Assembly: GCA_009761415.1 (NCBI GenBank)
Contig: QUOL01000005.1
Coordinates: 1,674,001-1,738,000 of the forward strand
Direction of reading: 5' to 3'
From: Sarcomyxa edulis
Lineage: Eukaryota > Basidiomycota > Agaricomycetes > Agaricales > Mycenaceae
Length of the DNA stretch: 64,000 nucleotides
Positions 1 through 12,100 of this stretch are shown piece after piece; position 1 is the stretch's first letter; every line of letters begins with the position of its first letter. The translations under genes and the position numbers were made by a program. The notes under the pieces were generated by a model. It worked only from the letters and a program-made list of their open reading frames with translations, was not told where the DNA came from and searched no databases.

Positions 1-520
1 CTTTCTATTTATTCTGGGTCCCGATCATCTGTTTCGAAGGTCTGTTGTTTGGGATGGCGCTATACGTTGGAATTCAATGGCGTTCACACGATATCTTGCG
101 AACGACGGTAGGCGGAAATCCAGGAATCTTTTATGTATTGCTCAGGGATAGTATATTGTTTCCTTTCCTGTGAGTCTCTCGAACTGCTCTTATCCTCTGT
201 CTCCCTCGATCTCGTCCAAACTTCCAAAATCTACAGAAATCTCTCCGTCTACATCATAAACCTAATTATCTGGTATACTCTTCCGGTGCGTGACCGATTG
301 CGAGATGCACTGTATAGCTCGCTGCTCATAACAACAATAGTCTTACTGGTTAGAAGCCGCTGAAGCATTCGCCGAAGTTGCTGCCTGCGTTGTAGGGTGT
401 CGGCTAATCCTGAATCTCAGGGAGGCATACTATTTGCCATTTGGTGAAGAGGTGTCCACGCGGCATCTCGTGTCTATGTTTGACGTGGAAATCCACTCGG
501 CATCTGATCGAGAGGAGTGA
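1..520 (+). CDS. DUF6533-family membrane protein, C-terminal part only (cut by window edge)
   Basis: This is the 3' half of a gene whose start lies left of the window. Three exons can be followed at 1-169, 237-285 and 341-520, joined by GT...AG introns, with a TGA stop at 518-520. They encode a hydrophobic stretch beginning FYLFWVPIICFEGLLFGMAL, then a segment reading NLIIWYTLP, then the family-typical end GCRLILNLREAYYLPFG. The same exon sizes, phases and motifs recur in the complete copy at 1633-3351, so the two are tandem paralogues. DUF6533 proteins are multi-pass membrane proteins expanded in Agaricomycetes, and their function is not known. The C-terminal tail after REAYYLPFG differs between the copies and contains a few extra residues (TRHLVS) here. 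The reading frame is intact where visible, so this is a real gene and not an obvious relic. Confidence 0.8.
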
Positions 521-1632
521 AATCGAATGCCACGCGGATGCTATGGGCGAGTGAACCTTATGCCGAATTTCCGAGGATTTCTTTCGTGTTCCCTCATCAG
601 AAGCTTCAAAAGAGGTAAACGCCATCGACGCGTCAAAGAAAGGGGAAACTCGCGTGTACGATGTGAGTTGATCCTTGTCGGAGAGAAGCAGGTTTGGCCG
701 ATGCAGTCAGCGGGATGAACTAGCAAGTCTAACAAGTTGATCAGCCGATGAAAGGGATTATATGGGACGGATAAAGTCAAGCCGGAACAAGAGAGGTCCG
801 TGGGATGGGAAATTTTGCTTTCAAATGAACAGCATCGCGTATCTCATATAGCTAATCCAGGCATTGCATACCAGGATTATTTCCCCTTAGTACCGGTGGA
901 GCATCGTGCTATCGTTCTTTCCTCGCTTATTCAGGATGTTCGATTGCTTAAACCATACGCCATCTAGTCAGTTTACGTGTTATGTGGCGTACTTATACGA
1001 TCTAAGGATAGCTGTGGTGCTTTGCTGCGTGGCTGTGCAGTATTGATGGCACCTGTGTAGTTCGGCCGGTCATTGGGTCTCGGCCAAGCCTCGGCATCTC
1101 GACTTCTCACCAGCGTTTGCTTCTCGCCTGCAGCGCGCTTCCGACTCTTCAGCGGCAGCTACTGGACCGCCAGTTGACTGAATACAGCACTTTTTACAAA
1201 ATACCACGGAGGATTCTAGACATGAACTACTCAATCCGTCGCTAGCAGGCTGTCTAGCGTCCATGATACCCATCACGGTACTCAATACACTTGTTCTGGC
1301 CTGATATCGGCGAAGCAAAGTGCCGACGTGATGACTGCGCAAGGAATCCTACTGAGCGCTGCACAGCAGGAAATTGTAGGCTAGGTATACAGGAATCGTG
1401 ACCTACCAATTCACTGGATGTTTATGTGTTTTCCGGATCGCAGTGCGAAAATCCTCGGCATATCGTGTTGCGTTGTTTCAACTGCATCGCAACAATGCAG
1501 TTCCAAGGAGGTTCGTCAATTTTACATTGTTACCATATAAATTGTTATCATTCGAGTTTCAACGCAGATCATACCAAGTAGTAGTCCCGACAAGTATTTA
1601 GTCGAACGACTTTCTTGCCACTTGGTCTCTTC
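521..1632. other. Intergenic, no gene seen
   Basis: This is the spacer between the two DUF6533 paralogues. The open frames here are short, lack recognisable motifs and do not link up through plausible splice sites. It should contain the terminator of the first copy and the promoter of the second, but I see no clear signal to place either. Confidence 0.5.
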
Positions 1633-3351
1633 ATGGATGAGATTTTCGACTTGGTGTATGCGTTGCGAGTTGTTCAGTACTTTCAAGGTCTGCTCTTTCT
1701 TTGACTTTAGCTCTGAAGCTTGAGATTGATCGGAAGCTTTCCCGTTTGCCATCGATCATAGTTGCAGTCGCCGTCGTTGCGGTCTACGATCACAGTTAGT
1801 GAAGCTGATTTCACACCCGCACCTTTGTGGCTGATTTATTCGCTAGTAACTACCTTTGACGTTGAGGTAAGTATAAACGACAGATGATACCCTAATCCGG
1901 AAACCACCCATCTCATGGTCCCCAGGTCGAACTCATATGGGTAAGCGACACTGTTCTTATACTGCAAGCTATGGCTATCAGATTTGATTTTACTGTTCAT
2001 GCTAGAAAAAGGAATGGTCCATGATCAAATTCTTATTTCTGACGGTCCGTAGAGCACCAGACTCCAACGAGCATTATCTTATGTCTCTCTAAATCTAGGG
2101 TCGATATCTTGGAGAATTTGTTGCTACGTGAGTAGGATCGAACTTGTCTATGATGCGAGGTCGCTGACCACGGTCATTCATCCTTAGTAGCACCGCTATA
2201 GGTACGCTTGAATAATTTATGTTCCAAGGAATCTTGCTCATCGTGTTACCTTAGATGCACTCCTAGAATTAGGTCGAACCTCAGAGTGGAATACTGTAGG
2301 CTATCCAACATCGTTCTATCGTCCAAAACTAACGGCTTGCTGCATGTAGGAGTACGCTACATTCGATTCCCTCCAGTGGAAGTTCATTGAAAGTTGACAC
2401 GTTACAGATGTGGGTGTTCGTCATACACTCTCCAATTGCATTGACACTGAGATAACAGCAACTCTCTCAGGCAATACGTTCTACCTCATCCAGGCGTGGG
2501 GTGGAGTTTTCATCATTTGGTCTATGCAAGGTGATCTGTAGCACCTTCTCTCTCTCGAAACGTCCTTGACTCTGGACTATTCAAGGAATACTGCAATACC
2601 GAATTTTCGCTATGTACGAACACTCAAGGAAGATCATCATCTTCATCGTCACATGCTTCATCTGTGAAGCGTTAGCTATGGCGCTTTTCATGGGCCTCAC
2701 GTATAAAAAGACGAACCGTAAGGATTCTCGTCATCGAGTGTACGTCCAAAGATTCTGACAGTCTCGCACATAGTCACCACCGAATCGATCCCTGGTGTAT
2801 TCATCTGCGCCCCGACGACCATACCTCATTCGTTCTATCTATTTTGGGTCCCGATAATATGCTTTGAGAGTCTTTTGTTTGGAATGGCGTCATATATTGG
2901 GATTCAGTGGCACCGGAACGATATCTTGCGAATAACGCCGGGCGGGAATCCGGGACTTTTTTATTTGATGCTGAGGGATAGTATATCGTTTCCGTTCTTG
3001 TGAGTGGACCCGATCTATATCCGCCCTTTATTGCTGTTCGTTCTGAACTTTGAACCGACAGAACTCTCTCGATCTATATAGTCAATCTCATCATATGGTA
3101 CACCCTTCCGGTATGTCTCATAATTTGTGTCCATGAGAGGTGATATGTTCGATGCTCACATTATCGTATGACAGCCTCATTGGATGGAAGCTGTTGAAGC
3201 ATTTGCGGAAGTAGCTGCCTGTGTTGTGGGTTGTCGATTAATCCTGAATCTTAGGGAGGCATACTATCTACCTTTTGGTCAAGAGGTGTCGACGCTGGTG
3301 TCTATGTTTGACTTGGGAATAGCTTTTACCGCTGATGGAGAGCAGGGGTGA
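1633..3351 (+). CDS. DUF6533 domain membrane protein, complete tandem paralogue
   Basis: A multi-exon gene of the Agaricomycete DUF6533 family (integral membrane, function unknown). The ATG at 1633 opens MDEIFDLVYALRVVQYFQ, which matches the family start. Further exons at about 1762-1794 (VAVAVVAVYDH), 1847-1866, 1926-1940 (VELIW), 2006-about 2050 (KKEWSMIKFLFLT) and about 2096 (RYLGEFVAT) complete the DUF6533 domain. Later exons give TFYLIQAWGGVFIIW (2471-2530), LQYRIFAMYEHSRK plus a membrane helix (2556-2717), a long hydrophobic exon (2762-2999), 3062-3110, and a last exon 3175-3351 with GCRLILNLREAYYLPFG and TGA. All joins I could test keep frame. The least certain part is 2130-2470, where one exon boundary is unclear. 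The first intron uses an unusual GTCTGC donor. The neighbouring truncated copy at 1-520 has the same intron phases. Confidence 0.8.
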
Positions 3352-4346
3352 GGTCAGCTTCTAGTTTGGGGTGATGATCAAAATGAGGATTCTTTGGGTA
3401 GATCAGTTTGTCGCATTGCTGTTTATCCATTGCCGCTCAGATATAGTGAACTGCGACGGGAAGTCTTTGGTTGCTTGTAGCGCTGTAAATTATTGTAGCA
3501 CACGTATATCCTTCGCTATCTTTCAATGAATAATCACTTGCCCATTACTTGCTCGAGACACTAAGCATGCCATGTCCAGCCACCCAAACAGACGCCACAC
3601 TGCGGAGTGTCGGAGCCAGAATAACGCACAGGTGGCAGCGCCTCTCCGTCGGAATCAGTTCTTCATCAAATCTTTATGTCTCTTCTTCAGAAGTCACCCA
3701 AAATGCAAACGACATCCACGCACCTTATCTGTAGGCCCGACTGATTGACAGCACCGAGTCATCTGGATATCTCGTCACTTGCGGACGAATATGAACCACC
3801 TCTGCCGTCAACAGATGGATTCCATTCAAGTTGCTCTTCCCGGAATAGGGTTCTTGTTTCTATACGGCTTTTCTGCGAGAACAATGCATGGGATCTCCGT
3901 CGATTCCAGGGTCTCTCATCTTACTCCCTGTGACCAGTGAACCGTGTATGGTGCGTTCAAAGTCTTTTTCTGCGTCTTCCAAGTCATTTCACGACTCGTT
4001 CTGATTCCCAGGGTTCAAGCACGCCGTCCAAAGATGAGTAATCCATCGATAAGGCCTGGGAACGTGGAGGGTACCATTGAGAATGCAGTTTTTTTGAGAG
4101 AAGAGACATCTGAAATTGAGCGATATGCAAGGTGAATTCTGTATGTGAATTCGAATTGTACGCAATGTCAGATACAGTACTGTTTTTATACTGAGAGTTC
4201 GAGAGTTCGTCGTTCGAGAGTTGTTGAGTTATCCAGTCGTGTCTCGTCACGACCACACGCGCGCCTTTGTTTCAGCTTCAGCCTCAACTTCATCCATCTT
4301 TCCGAGTTTTTTTTTCTCTTCTCGACGGCCATCTAGGCCAAAGTAA
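3352..4346. other. Intergenic, upstream of SET1
   Basis: No gene recognised. The last 130 bases before the SET1 start are pyrimidine-rich (runs of T and CT near 4260-4325), a common feature of basidiomycete promoters just upstream of the start codon. Confidence 0.5.
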
Positions 4347-7300
4347 ATGTCGGGAAAGGTCCCTCCAAAAGGTCCTCGAGCATTGTTGGGGTCGTTGCCT
4401 GCTGGAGCCTCGTCGTCTACAGCAGCTCAGCCGCCACCCACATCAACTCGTGCTCCTTCTCAGGTCAATCCTTCCCCCAACAAGAGAATCGGCGCTGTAC
4501 CTCCTACTGGACCTCGTAGTCTCACTAACGGTATTCATAATGGAAATCATCCTCATTCCTCGTCAAATTCCCCTTTCAGAGGTTCTCAGGGGAGACCGAA
4601 GCATCTGCCTAATGGCCATGCTGCAAGCCCTGCGCCGGGCTTACCACCACAGAGTAGACCTGTTCCAAAGAAAAAAACGGAGACTGGAGGATGGACTGGT
4701 GCAAGTAGCAGCACTAGCTCTACAACGGTGCGTTTTTTCATCAAAAAACATCGAAGAATAACAAAAGCTTATTACAATAATTACGACTTAGGCAAATGGA
4801 TGGCACGAAACAGCCACTTCTTCAGGAACTGCTAGTGGAAGTGGACTTCGTAGTAAACCTATAGCTTTCAGTCTAAAGAATGTAAAAAACTCGAGCAGCT
4901 CGCAGGCACCCTTTCACCCACCTCAGCCACTGACCGAACCTCCTCCCCCGCCTCCTCCTTTATACGACCCACCTCCACCTCCACCACCATCACAACCTCC
5001 TCCTCCTACGCCTCCTCCTCCTCCATCAGTTTTGGACTCGCGGCCACCGCCGCCTCCCCCACCACGATCGCCACCTCCTCCACCACCTCCTCCAACTTCC
5101 TTACCTCCACCTCCACCGCCCCCTCCAGAACCTATATCACTACCTCCGCCTCCGCCTCCGACGCGTGCATCTCCTCTACCCCCACCACCTCCAGTAGCAC
5201 CGGTGTTGCCACCCCCGCCTCCACCTAGTGACAGTTTGCCCCCTCCAGCTCCTCCTTCCCCACCACCTCCACTACCCGTACATTTACGAAAACCATCTCA
5301 ACTACAAGCCATACCTATCCCTCAGCCGGTAGCGGCACCAATTTCCGCACCAGTACCTCCAACACGTCCCGCCAGTCCTAAACTATACTCTCTCCCACCT
5401 CTACCTTCCTGGCCACCCCCACGAACCGCTTACCCGTCGTCTCGTACCTTCAAACTTCTCTTCGATCCCTCTACCGATAAAGACAAGGACCCTCCCAACT
5501 ATTACAGGAACCTCATCGAGCACATCCGTGCTACTTCCCCTGCAGCTGAATCTCAGGAACGCATCAAAGGGAAAGGGAAAGGGAAGGAGTCGTTGTTCCG
5601 GTTTGAAGGTGATATTTGTAAAGATGAAGGACAAGGTGGGTTCAAGGAAAAGGAACCTGTTGTCAGGGATCCTAGAAAGGTACCTGGGTTTAAGAAGTTG
5701 CAGAATCTGAGACCTGCGAGGACAGAATTCTATGAACTCAAATATGAGGTGCGTTGTCATAACCCTAACCCTCATTTTCCCAAGGCCCGTGGAATCGGAA
5801 TCGGTATTGATGATTATACTTCATTTCCTCCCATTTAGTTCGACACGAATTCCACAGGCCCTCCACCGCCCACATCCGTTCTCATCACGAACTTGTCGCC
5901 GTTGACGCCTAATCAGCAGATCCGGAGACATTTTGGGAAGTATGGATCGGTGATGTCGTTCGAGCCACAGATTGACAAGGAGAATGGGGGTGCTTTGGGG
6001 ATCGTGTTCATCAAGTTCGGGACACATGAAGAGGCGAAGAAGTGTGTGGAGAAGGAGAACGGAAGAAAGGCGAATGGAATCGGATTGGGCCTACCGAACG
6101 CTGGGAATGATGGAGACGAGATCAGAGTGGTATTTGATGGGGAAGGTGATCGATGTAAAGCAGTGTTGAAAGAGTTGGAAGATAGGAAGAAGAGGGAGAG
6201 GGAAGAGAAGAAGAGGAAGGATAGGGAGGGTAAGTTGAAGGAAAAAGAAAAGGATGGAAGTGCGAGTACGAGTGGTCACGCTAATGCGAACGCGAACGCG
6301 AACAATACCGGGAGTTCGACGACATCAGCACCGCAGACACCGAATACGTGGCGAGGTGGGCCTCTCCATGTTCGCGGTGGTCCCCATGGCGCACATCGTG
6401 GCTCCCATCTTGCTGCTGGTCGTACACCTCACGCTCTCCCCGCCAATCCAATGACCAACCACAATTTCAATATCAGCGGGCAGCCCTTGGCTTCGTCTTC
6501 CAACGCAGGCCCACGCCACATCCCAGGAGCACATAATCTAGTCCACTCATTACCGGAAAACCCTATCACGAGAGTAAAACGCCCACCACCGTCCCTCGTT
6601 CGAGCACGTATAGCCTCTGCTTCTCGACCAACTCCGTTTCACGCTACCAATTCCGCTTTTCCTTACCCTCCTTCGACGACCTTGCGACCTCCCATTCACA
6701 TATCTCCTGTAGATGGGCGCCCACTTCATTTATCGCATTCTAATTCTAATCCTAATCACTATCACCCCTCGCCTTCGAACTCCAATTCGAACTCTAATTC
6801 GAATTCGATGTCTAATCACTACCACTCTCAATATCAAGCTTCTCCAATGCAAATGTCGAGATCTCCTTCACCGATTTCGAGGAGACTGGGTAGCGGCGAT
6901 CTTAATGTCGGTGCGCCGAGACCAAAGCATGACCTAGAAAGAGACCATGAGGGGGTACTTGCTGAGTTGACGCGGAATCGGAAGGATCATGTGAGGATCG
7001 AGGATGGCGCTTTGCTGGGTGGCGCGGTGAGGGAGGATGATGTACGAGCTTTCTTTGATGGATTCAGGGTCGACAAGGTGCGTTTCCACACTCCTGTTTG
7101 GTTTCTCTCCCATTTGATTTTTTCCCTGTTGTTTCTGATCATTGTCATTTCTCTCCATGTTTCTCTTCTGTTTGACAGGTCCTGAAAGACCATCTGGGAT
7201 GGTATATCACTTTTGAAACCAGTGATTCTGCTCGTCGTGCGAGTATGGTGTTGAGTTCGCGTACCCTGGCACACCGTAGCGTCGCGTTGTCTGTCCATCC

Positions 7301-9120
7301 ACCACCTCCTCCGAAGCGTTCGACGGGTCCTACAACAGAGGTTAAATTGGATGACGACGAGCTAGTGGAACAAGCGACTAGGATTATCGAGAGGGAGTTG
7401 AAGGTGCTATTAGAGAGGGACGTGAAAGAGAGAATCGTCGGAGCTGATCTAAGAAAGTTGGTGACTGCAGAGAGGATGAAAGGTTCCCAAGAACAAGTGG
7501 CAGAGGAGCGCAAGCCGGTTGAGAAGAGGAGTTTGAAGGGTTTGTCGTTCAGAAAGCAGAAAAAGAAGGTTGTTTTGGAGGAGGAAGTTAAAGCAGTTGT
7601 TGATGTGGAGTCCGATCTGAGTGATCCAGAACCGGAAGAGGAGGAAGAGGAAGAGGTTGTTGTTGAGAGACCAAGAAAGAAACGGAGGACGGAAGTTGTA
7701 AAGAAGGTAGAGGTGCAGAAGGTGGCGGATGAGATCGATGTTGAGTCAGAGGATGAGGAACCGAGTGTGGACGGGGCGGTCGTGCTTAAGAAGAGGCCCC
7801 TGTCTGAGGAAGTCGCCACCCGTCGAGAAGATGATATGCCTGTCAGGAAGAAATTGAAGACAGACATGCCACTGAAGAAGGATGGTAAGAAAGGTAAAGC
7901 CGATGATGTGGATGATATTGTCCTCCCCGATGCGTTGGACTTCGAGTCGCCCAACGTAGCGCAGGTCAGAATCGAATCTGGATTCGACTCCTCACTTTCT
8001 CCTTCTCGGTCACCTTCGCCTGTGCCGGGTCAAAAACAAAAGCAGAAACCCAGAACGAAAGCAAAACCAAAACCAAAAGCTGTTACCCCTCCGCCCAGTC
8101 CGCCACCAGACCCGTTCAACGAGGAACTCTGCGAGGACGACGAGGATCTCTATTTTGCGAGACTCGCACTATCTGGGGGTCTACCATCTACGCCACCACA
8201 ATCATCCATTGTGTTGCCTTCATCTGCTCCGCCCGATGCATCAGTTTTACCCGTCACAGATTCCCCTACACCATTCCGCCGGCATATCACTGGGTCCGCG
8301 CGTACCGAAGGCTACTATAAGATCACACATGCCGAAAAGGCGATCTACGTCGCTCAATATCAAGACAAAGCGAGAAGTACCGATACACGATCGGCCGTGG
8401 AGCCAGATGAGCCTCAACCACTGCAGCACGTCACATCATCACGATCGAATCGGGCCAATGCGCGACGACGCGCTCAAGGATTGGAGGAAATCAATCAGGT
8501 GCAACGTGCGGTGGCGTTATCCAAGGGAGAAACGGCGAATGCGAACGAGCTCAGTTTCAAGTTCAACCAGTTGCAGACAAGAAAGAAGCATATGAGGTTC
8601 GCGAGATCACCTATACACGATTGGGGTCTGTACGCGATGGAGAAAATCTCTAGGGGCGAGATGGTTATCGAGTATGTTGGCGAGGTCATTCGTGCACAGG
8701 TTGCTGACAAGAGGGAGAAGGCATATGAAAGGCAGGGCATTGGGAGCAGTTATTTGTTTAGGATTGACGAGGATTTGGTCGTGGATGCTACGAAGAAAGG
8801 AAATCTTGGGTATGTTGCCTAATCTTGTTTTTTTGACCGTGCTAATTGTATCTTCAAGACGATTGATCAACCATTCGTGCGACCCCAACTGCACTGCAAA
8901 GATCATCACGATCAGTGGGGAAAAGAAGATTGTTATATACGCTAAACAGGACATCGAACTTGGGCACGAGATCACTTATGGTATGTGGACTCGTATGTTA
9001 GTGTCTGTTTTCGTCCGCTGATATGTACACTGCATGTTTTCAGACTACCACTTCCCGATCGAACAAGACAAGATACGATGTCTCTGTGGATCAGCGAAAT
9101 GCCGTGGTTATCTCAACTAG
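4347..9120 (+). CDS. SET1: SET1 histone H3 lysine-4 methyltransferase (COMPASS catalytic subunit)
   Basis: Six exons (4347-4727, 4792-5748, 5839-7077, 7179-8809, 8859-8980, 9044-9120) join to a 1,468-residue protein in one continuous frame. Set1 transfers methyl groups from S-adenosylmethionine to histone H3 lysine 4 in the nucleus, within COMPASS. The N-terminus is very proline-rich (4930-5400). Exon 3 starts an RRM ([20 protein letters not shown], with GIVFIKF). A second RRM-like segment spans the exon 3/4 join ([15 protein letters not shown], then GWYITFET). Acidic and lysine-rich linkers follow, then the N-SET region. The SET domain has [20 protein letters not shown], the cofactor motif [12 protein letters not shown] and the EITYDYHFP end. 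The post-SET is [13 protein letters not shown], then TAG at 9118-9120. Set1 is unusual among SET proteins in having RRMs plus N-SET, which makes this call secure. The protein is longer than yeast Set1 (about 1,080 residues), mostly through low-complexity linkers. Confidence 0.96.
4930..5400 (+). repeat. Proline-codon low-complexity tract in SET1
   Basis: About 470 bases dominated by CCN codons (CCT, CCA, CCG mixed) encode polyproline runs broken by single L, S, T or D residues, resembling formin-type profilin/SH3/WW ligands. Synonymous codons vary along the tract, so it is not a fresh slippage product. It lies N-terminal to the first RRM. Confidence 0.85.
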
Positions 9121-12100
9121 ATGCACTATAATTATATTCTCTCCACATACATACCCTTGCTATCCTCTGCTCATTATTCCCTCCCATTGCATGTCCTATA
9201 GCTATGTATTATTTATCTGTCTTCATATCCAACGCACCTTTTCTCGATTCTAATCGTTTGCCCACAGTTTCGAAGCCTTTGCACAACAACTATCAATATG
9301 GGTCGGAAGTTTCGGCCCCTTCGATTACCTGGCAATGAACTATCTCTCGACTCTGTGCTACCGTACAACATCACTAACTTTGACTTCTGTTACACGCAAT
9401 TGATAAAGCCTCCGATTTTCGGACAAGACCTCATTTTTTATCCAGGTCTACTCCAATTACTCAGGCGAGCAGTTCCAAGAAAACTCGCTCGAAATTTTTC
9501 CATCATTGCCCATCAGTCTAATATTACAATCGCTACTCCGACTCGAGCTCTACTTTGTAGAGCAGAGTAAGTAGCTTCAAGTTGATCCCTCGATATGTTA
9601 TCGTGACCTATTGATGAGTAAGTCTATGGATCGTACGTGTTTCACATTCACTTCCTTCCTCAGAAGTGTTCAATCAGTCTTCCCTTAGATCGCTAGACCA
9701 TTCACGATCTATATCAAAGCTCCAACTTGATCATCATCCCTATCTTCGAGAAAGAAGAATTTCTGCGACCCGATGCTGACGAGTCGGAACGAACGGAATT
9801 TCGGGTTCTCCAAAGTGTTCATGGACTGCCATCCATCATGTTTCACCCTCATCCGCCAGTACCATATAAATAGTCAGCTGGATGTACATGTCTGACAGGT
9901 AAGTCTTGTCATATTCGGAAGCGGATGTTGAATCTCACTCTACGATTGCGAGAATTCGACAAAGACCGTCGGTCTTCTGGTCCTCCGGGAGGCCTCCTTT
10001 CTGAACGTCAGTAAATCGTGTCACGATGCTTTGAAGAATGTAACACTGAACGGCACCGTCACAGTAATCTAGACTTTCGTTCCCTTCCATCTCAGCACTT
10101 GCACACAATTGAGTCCGTCGTTGGACCTGCCACCGCTCCGTTGTCGCATTATAAGGCTCAAGTAGAAACAAACCATGTCTGTCTCAAGGACATTGTTGCC
10201 ATACGGCTTTGACTTGTATCCTGGGTTCCAATCACTGCTTCCAAGACGCTGTGAAAAGTTATCAAAAAACAGCGTGCATGTGAACAGTCTCAGGACGTCA
10301 ATCCCAGCTCCTCGTTTCGGCTCAGTCCTGATAATGATACTGACTTCATCTCTATTCCAGGCAAAACTCATCTGAAGCGAGCTCGAAGACCACGGAACTT
10401 GTACCAGTGCCTGTAGTTACTCTCCTGATGGAAAGTGTTTTTGCAGCTCATATCGGGATCATGACTAGCTCCTGGTTGCATTTACTGGAGCGTTTTTAGA
10501 TACTCGCCGCCTCGATCTCACTGGGGCCTAAAAATATACTGCTCTCGTGTTTACAGGCCCGAACTCTCCTCGTATCTCCTTGGCATCTTTCACAGATACG
10601 GCCATATTCATCTGGACTGGACTCCTCGTTATAGCGCTCTAAGCGCGAAGAGTATTGTGCGTTTTCGCAAAATGTGTCTTTACCGTTCCACCGATTTTTG
10701 ACCGAATGAATATTCTGTATAGAGAATTTTTAGCTCTCATCTCACCCGTTCCCATCTACTCTGGCGACTGATTCCAGTCAAGTCTCGAACTGAAGTTGCT
10801 ATCACTGCCTCCTTCGAAGTAAGTCCTTAGATCCGCTCACGACATCTCCCCTATTATTTTGCCCACAGACAACTCATCCGTACACAGAGAAATCTTCATG
10901 GACCTCGTCTGATACGAACAATTTAGCCATGATGCACCGAAAGAGGCTGAACGGTGGAACTTTGCGAGACACCCAAAATCAACTTCTCGGTGGCCATGGG
11001 ACTCTCTGCATCAGCCCAATTGGAACGGGTGCGGAACGGTTCGTCCGCAGTGCCGTTAAGCGCTCAGCACCAGCTCAGACTCTTCGATGCTTGATTTGTT
11101 ACTAATCACATCTCATTCGAGCTCGTCTCGTGAATGTCTTTCCGTTCAACACTGCCTGTCTGGGTCTCGGTATACATAGACTCAGACCAAGATACATCAT
11201 GAGCGGATTTAAAGATGGATACGTCAACGTTTGGGCGCGGTGAGTAAGCACAAAATCAACTATCTATTCAGTCCGGCCTTTCGTCCCGGCCTACTTGTCC
11301 TCTTTATTTCCTATCCTTATTTTCTTAGGTCTACAGATGGCCCTGAAACATGCCTACACAATCACGCGCTTTCGATTTTTGCGCCATCGATGCATGCCCA
11401 CGATGTCGATGCGTCGTCTCCTCTGTTCAGACTGAAAAGGCAACTGGAATCTTATAGCAAGTACCACCGTGATTCTGATGTTTGCATCTTCCCGTCCTTC
11501 CGCGTTTTAATTGATCGGTAATTTTCGCTCCCAGGAGTGCGAAGTGTCTATTGTGATGTTGATCGTCTCAAACTAGCTACCTACTCAATGCGACCATTTC
11601 TCTCACCTCGTCTTCTCGAACGGTCACACAGCTCGCGCCAATACAATTAATGTCAGGCTCGTAGGTACGTTTGAGCTTGACTTGTCGTTTTATTCCAGTG
11701 TGTCTGACTCTCACGAGCACGCATATCTCAGTAGTACGCAGGAGCATAGCTTTGGTGCATCGCTAAGTTGCACCTGCAGCCACCAAGTGTCTAGCCATAA
11801 ATCCTATGTTCTGAGGGTATGGAAACGTTCGTTGCGATGATGGAAGGAGGGCCTTCGGATGCTACAGTGGACAAAGTATGATTAGGTATAGCATATCCAA
11901 ACTAGGTGTCCACGTCGAACAAGGCAACACGAATGTCGGCATGTTGCTGCTGCTGAGATCTCACCGCATCTCAGTTTGATGGAAATGGAATGATGCAGAG
12001 AAAGGGGACAATGAGTCACTCCCGAGGCTTGTAATTGCTGACAATGGCATCGTTCAAGTTATCTAGGCTTATAGCAGCGAGGAAGAACACCATCTTTGTA

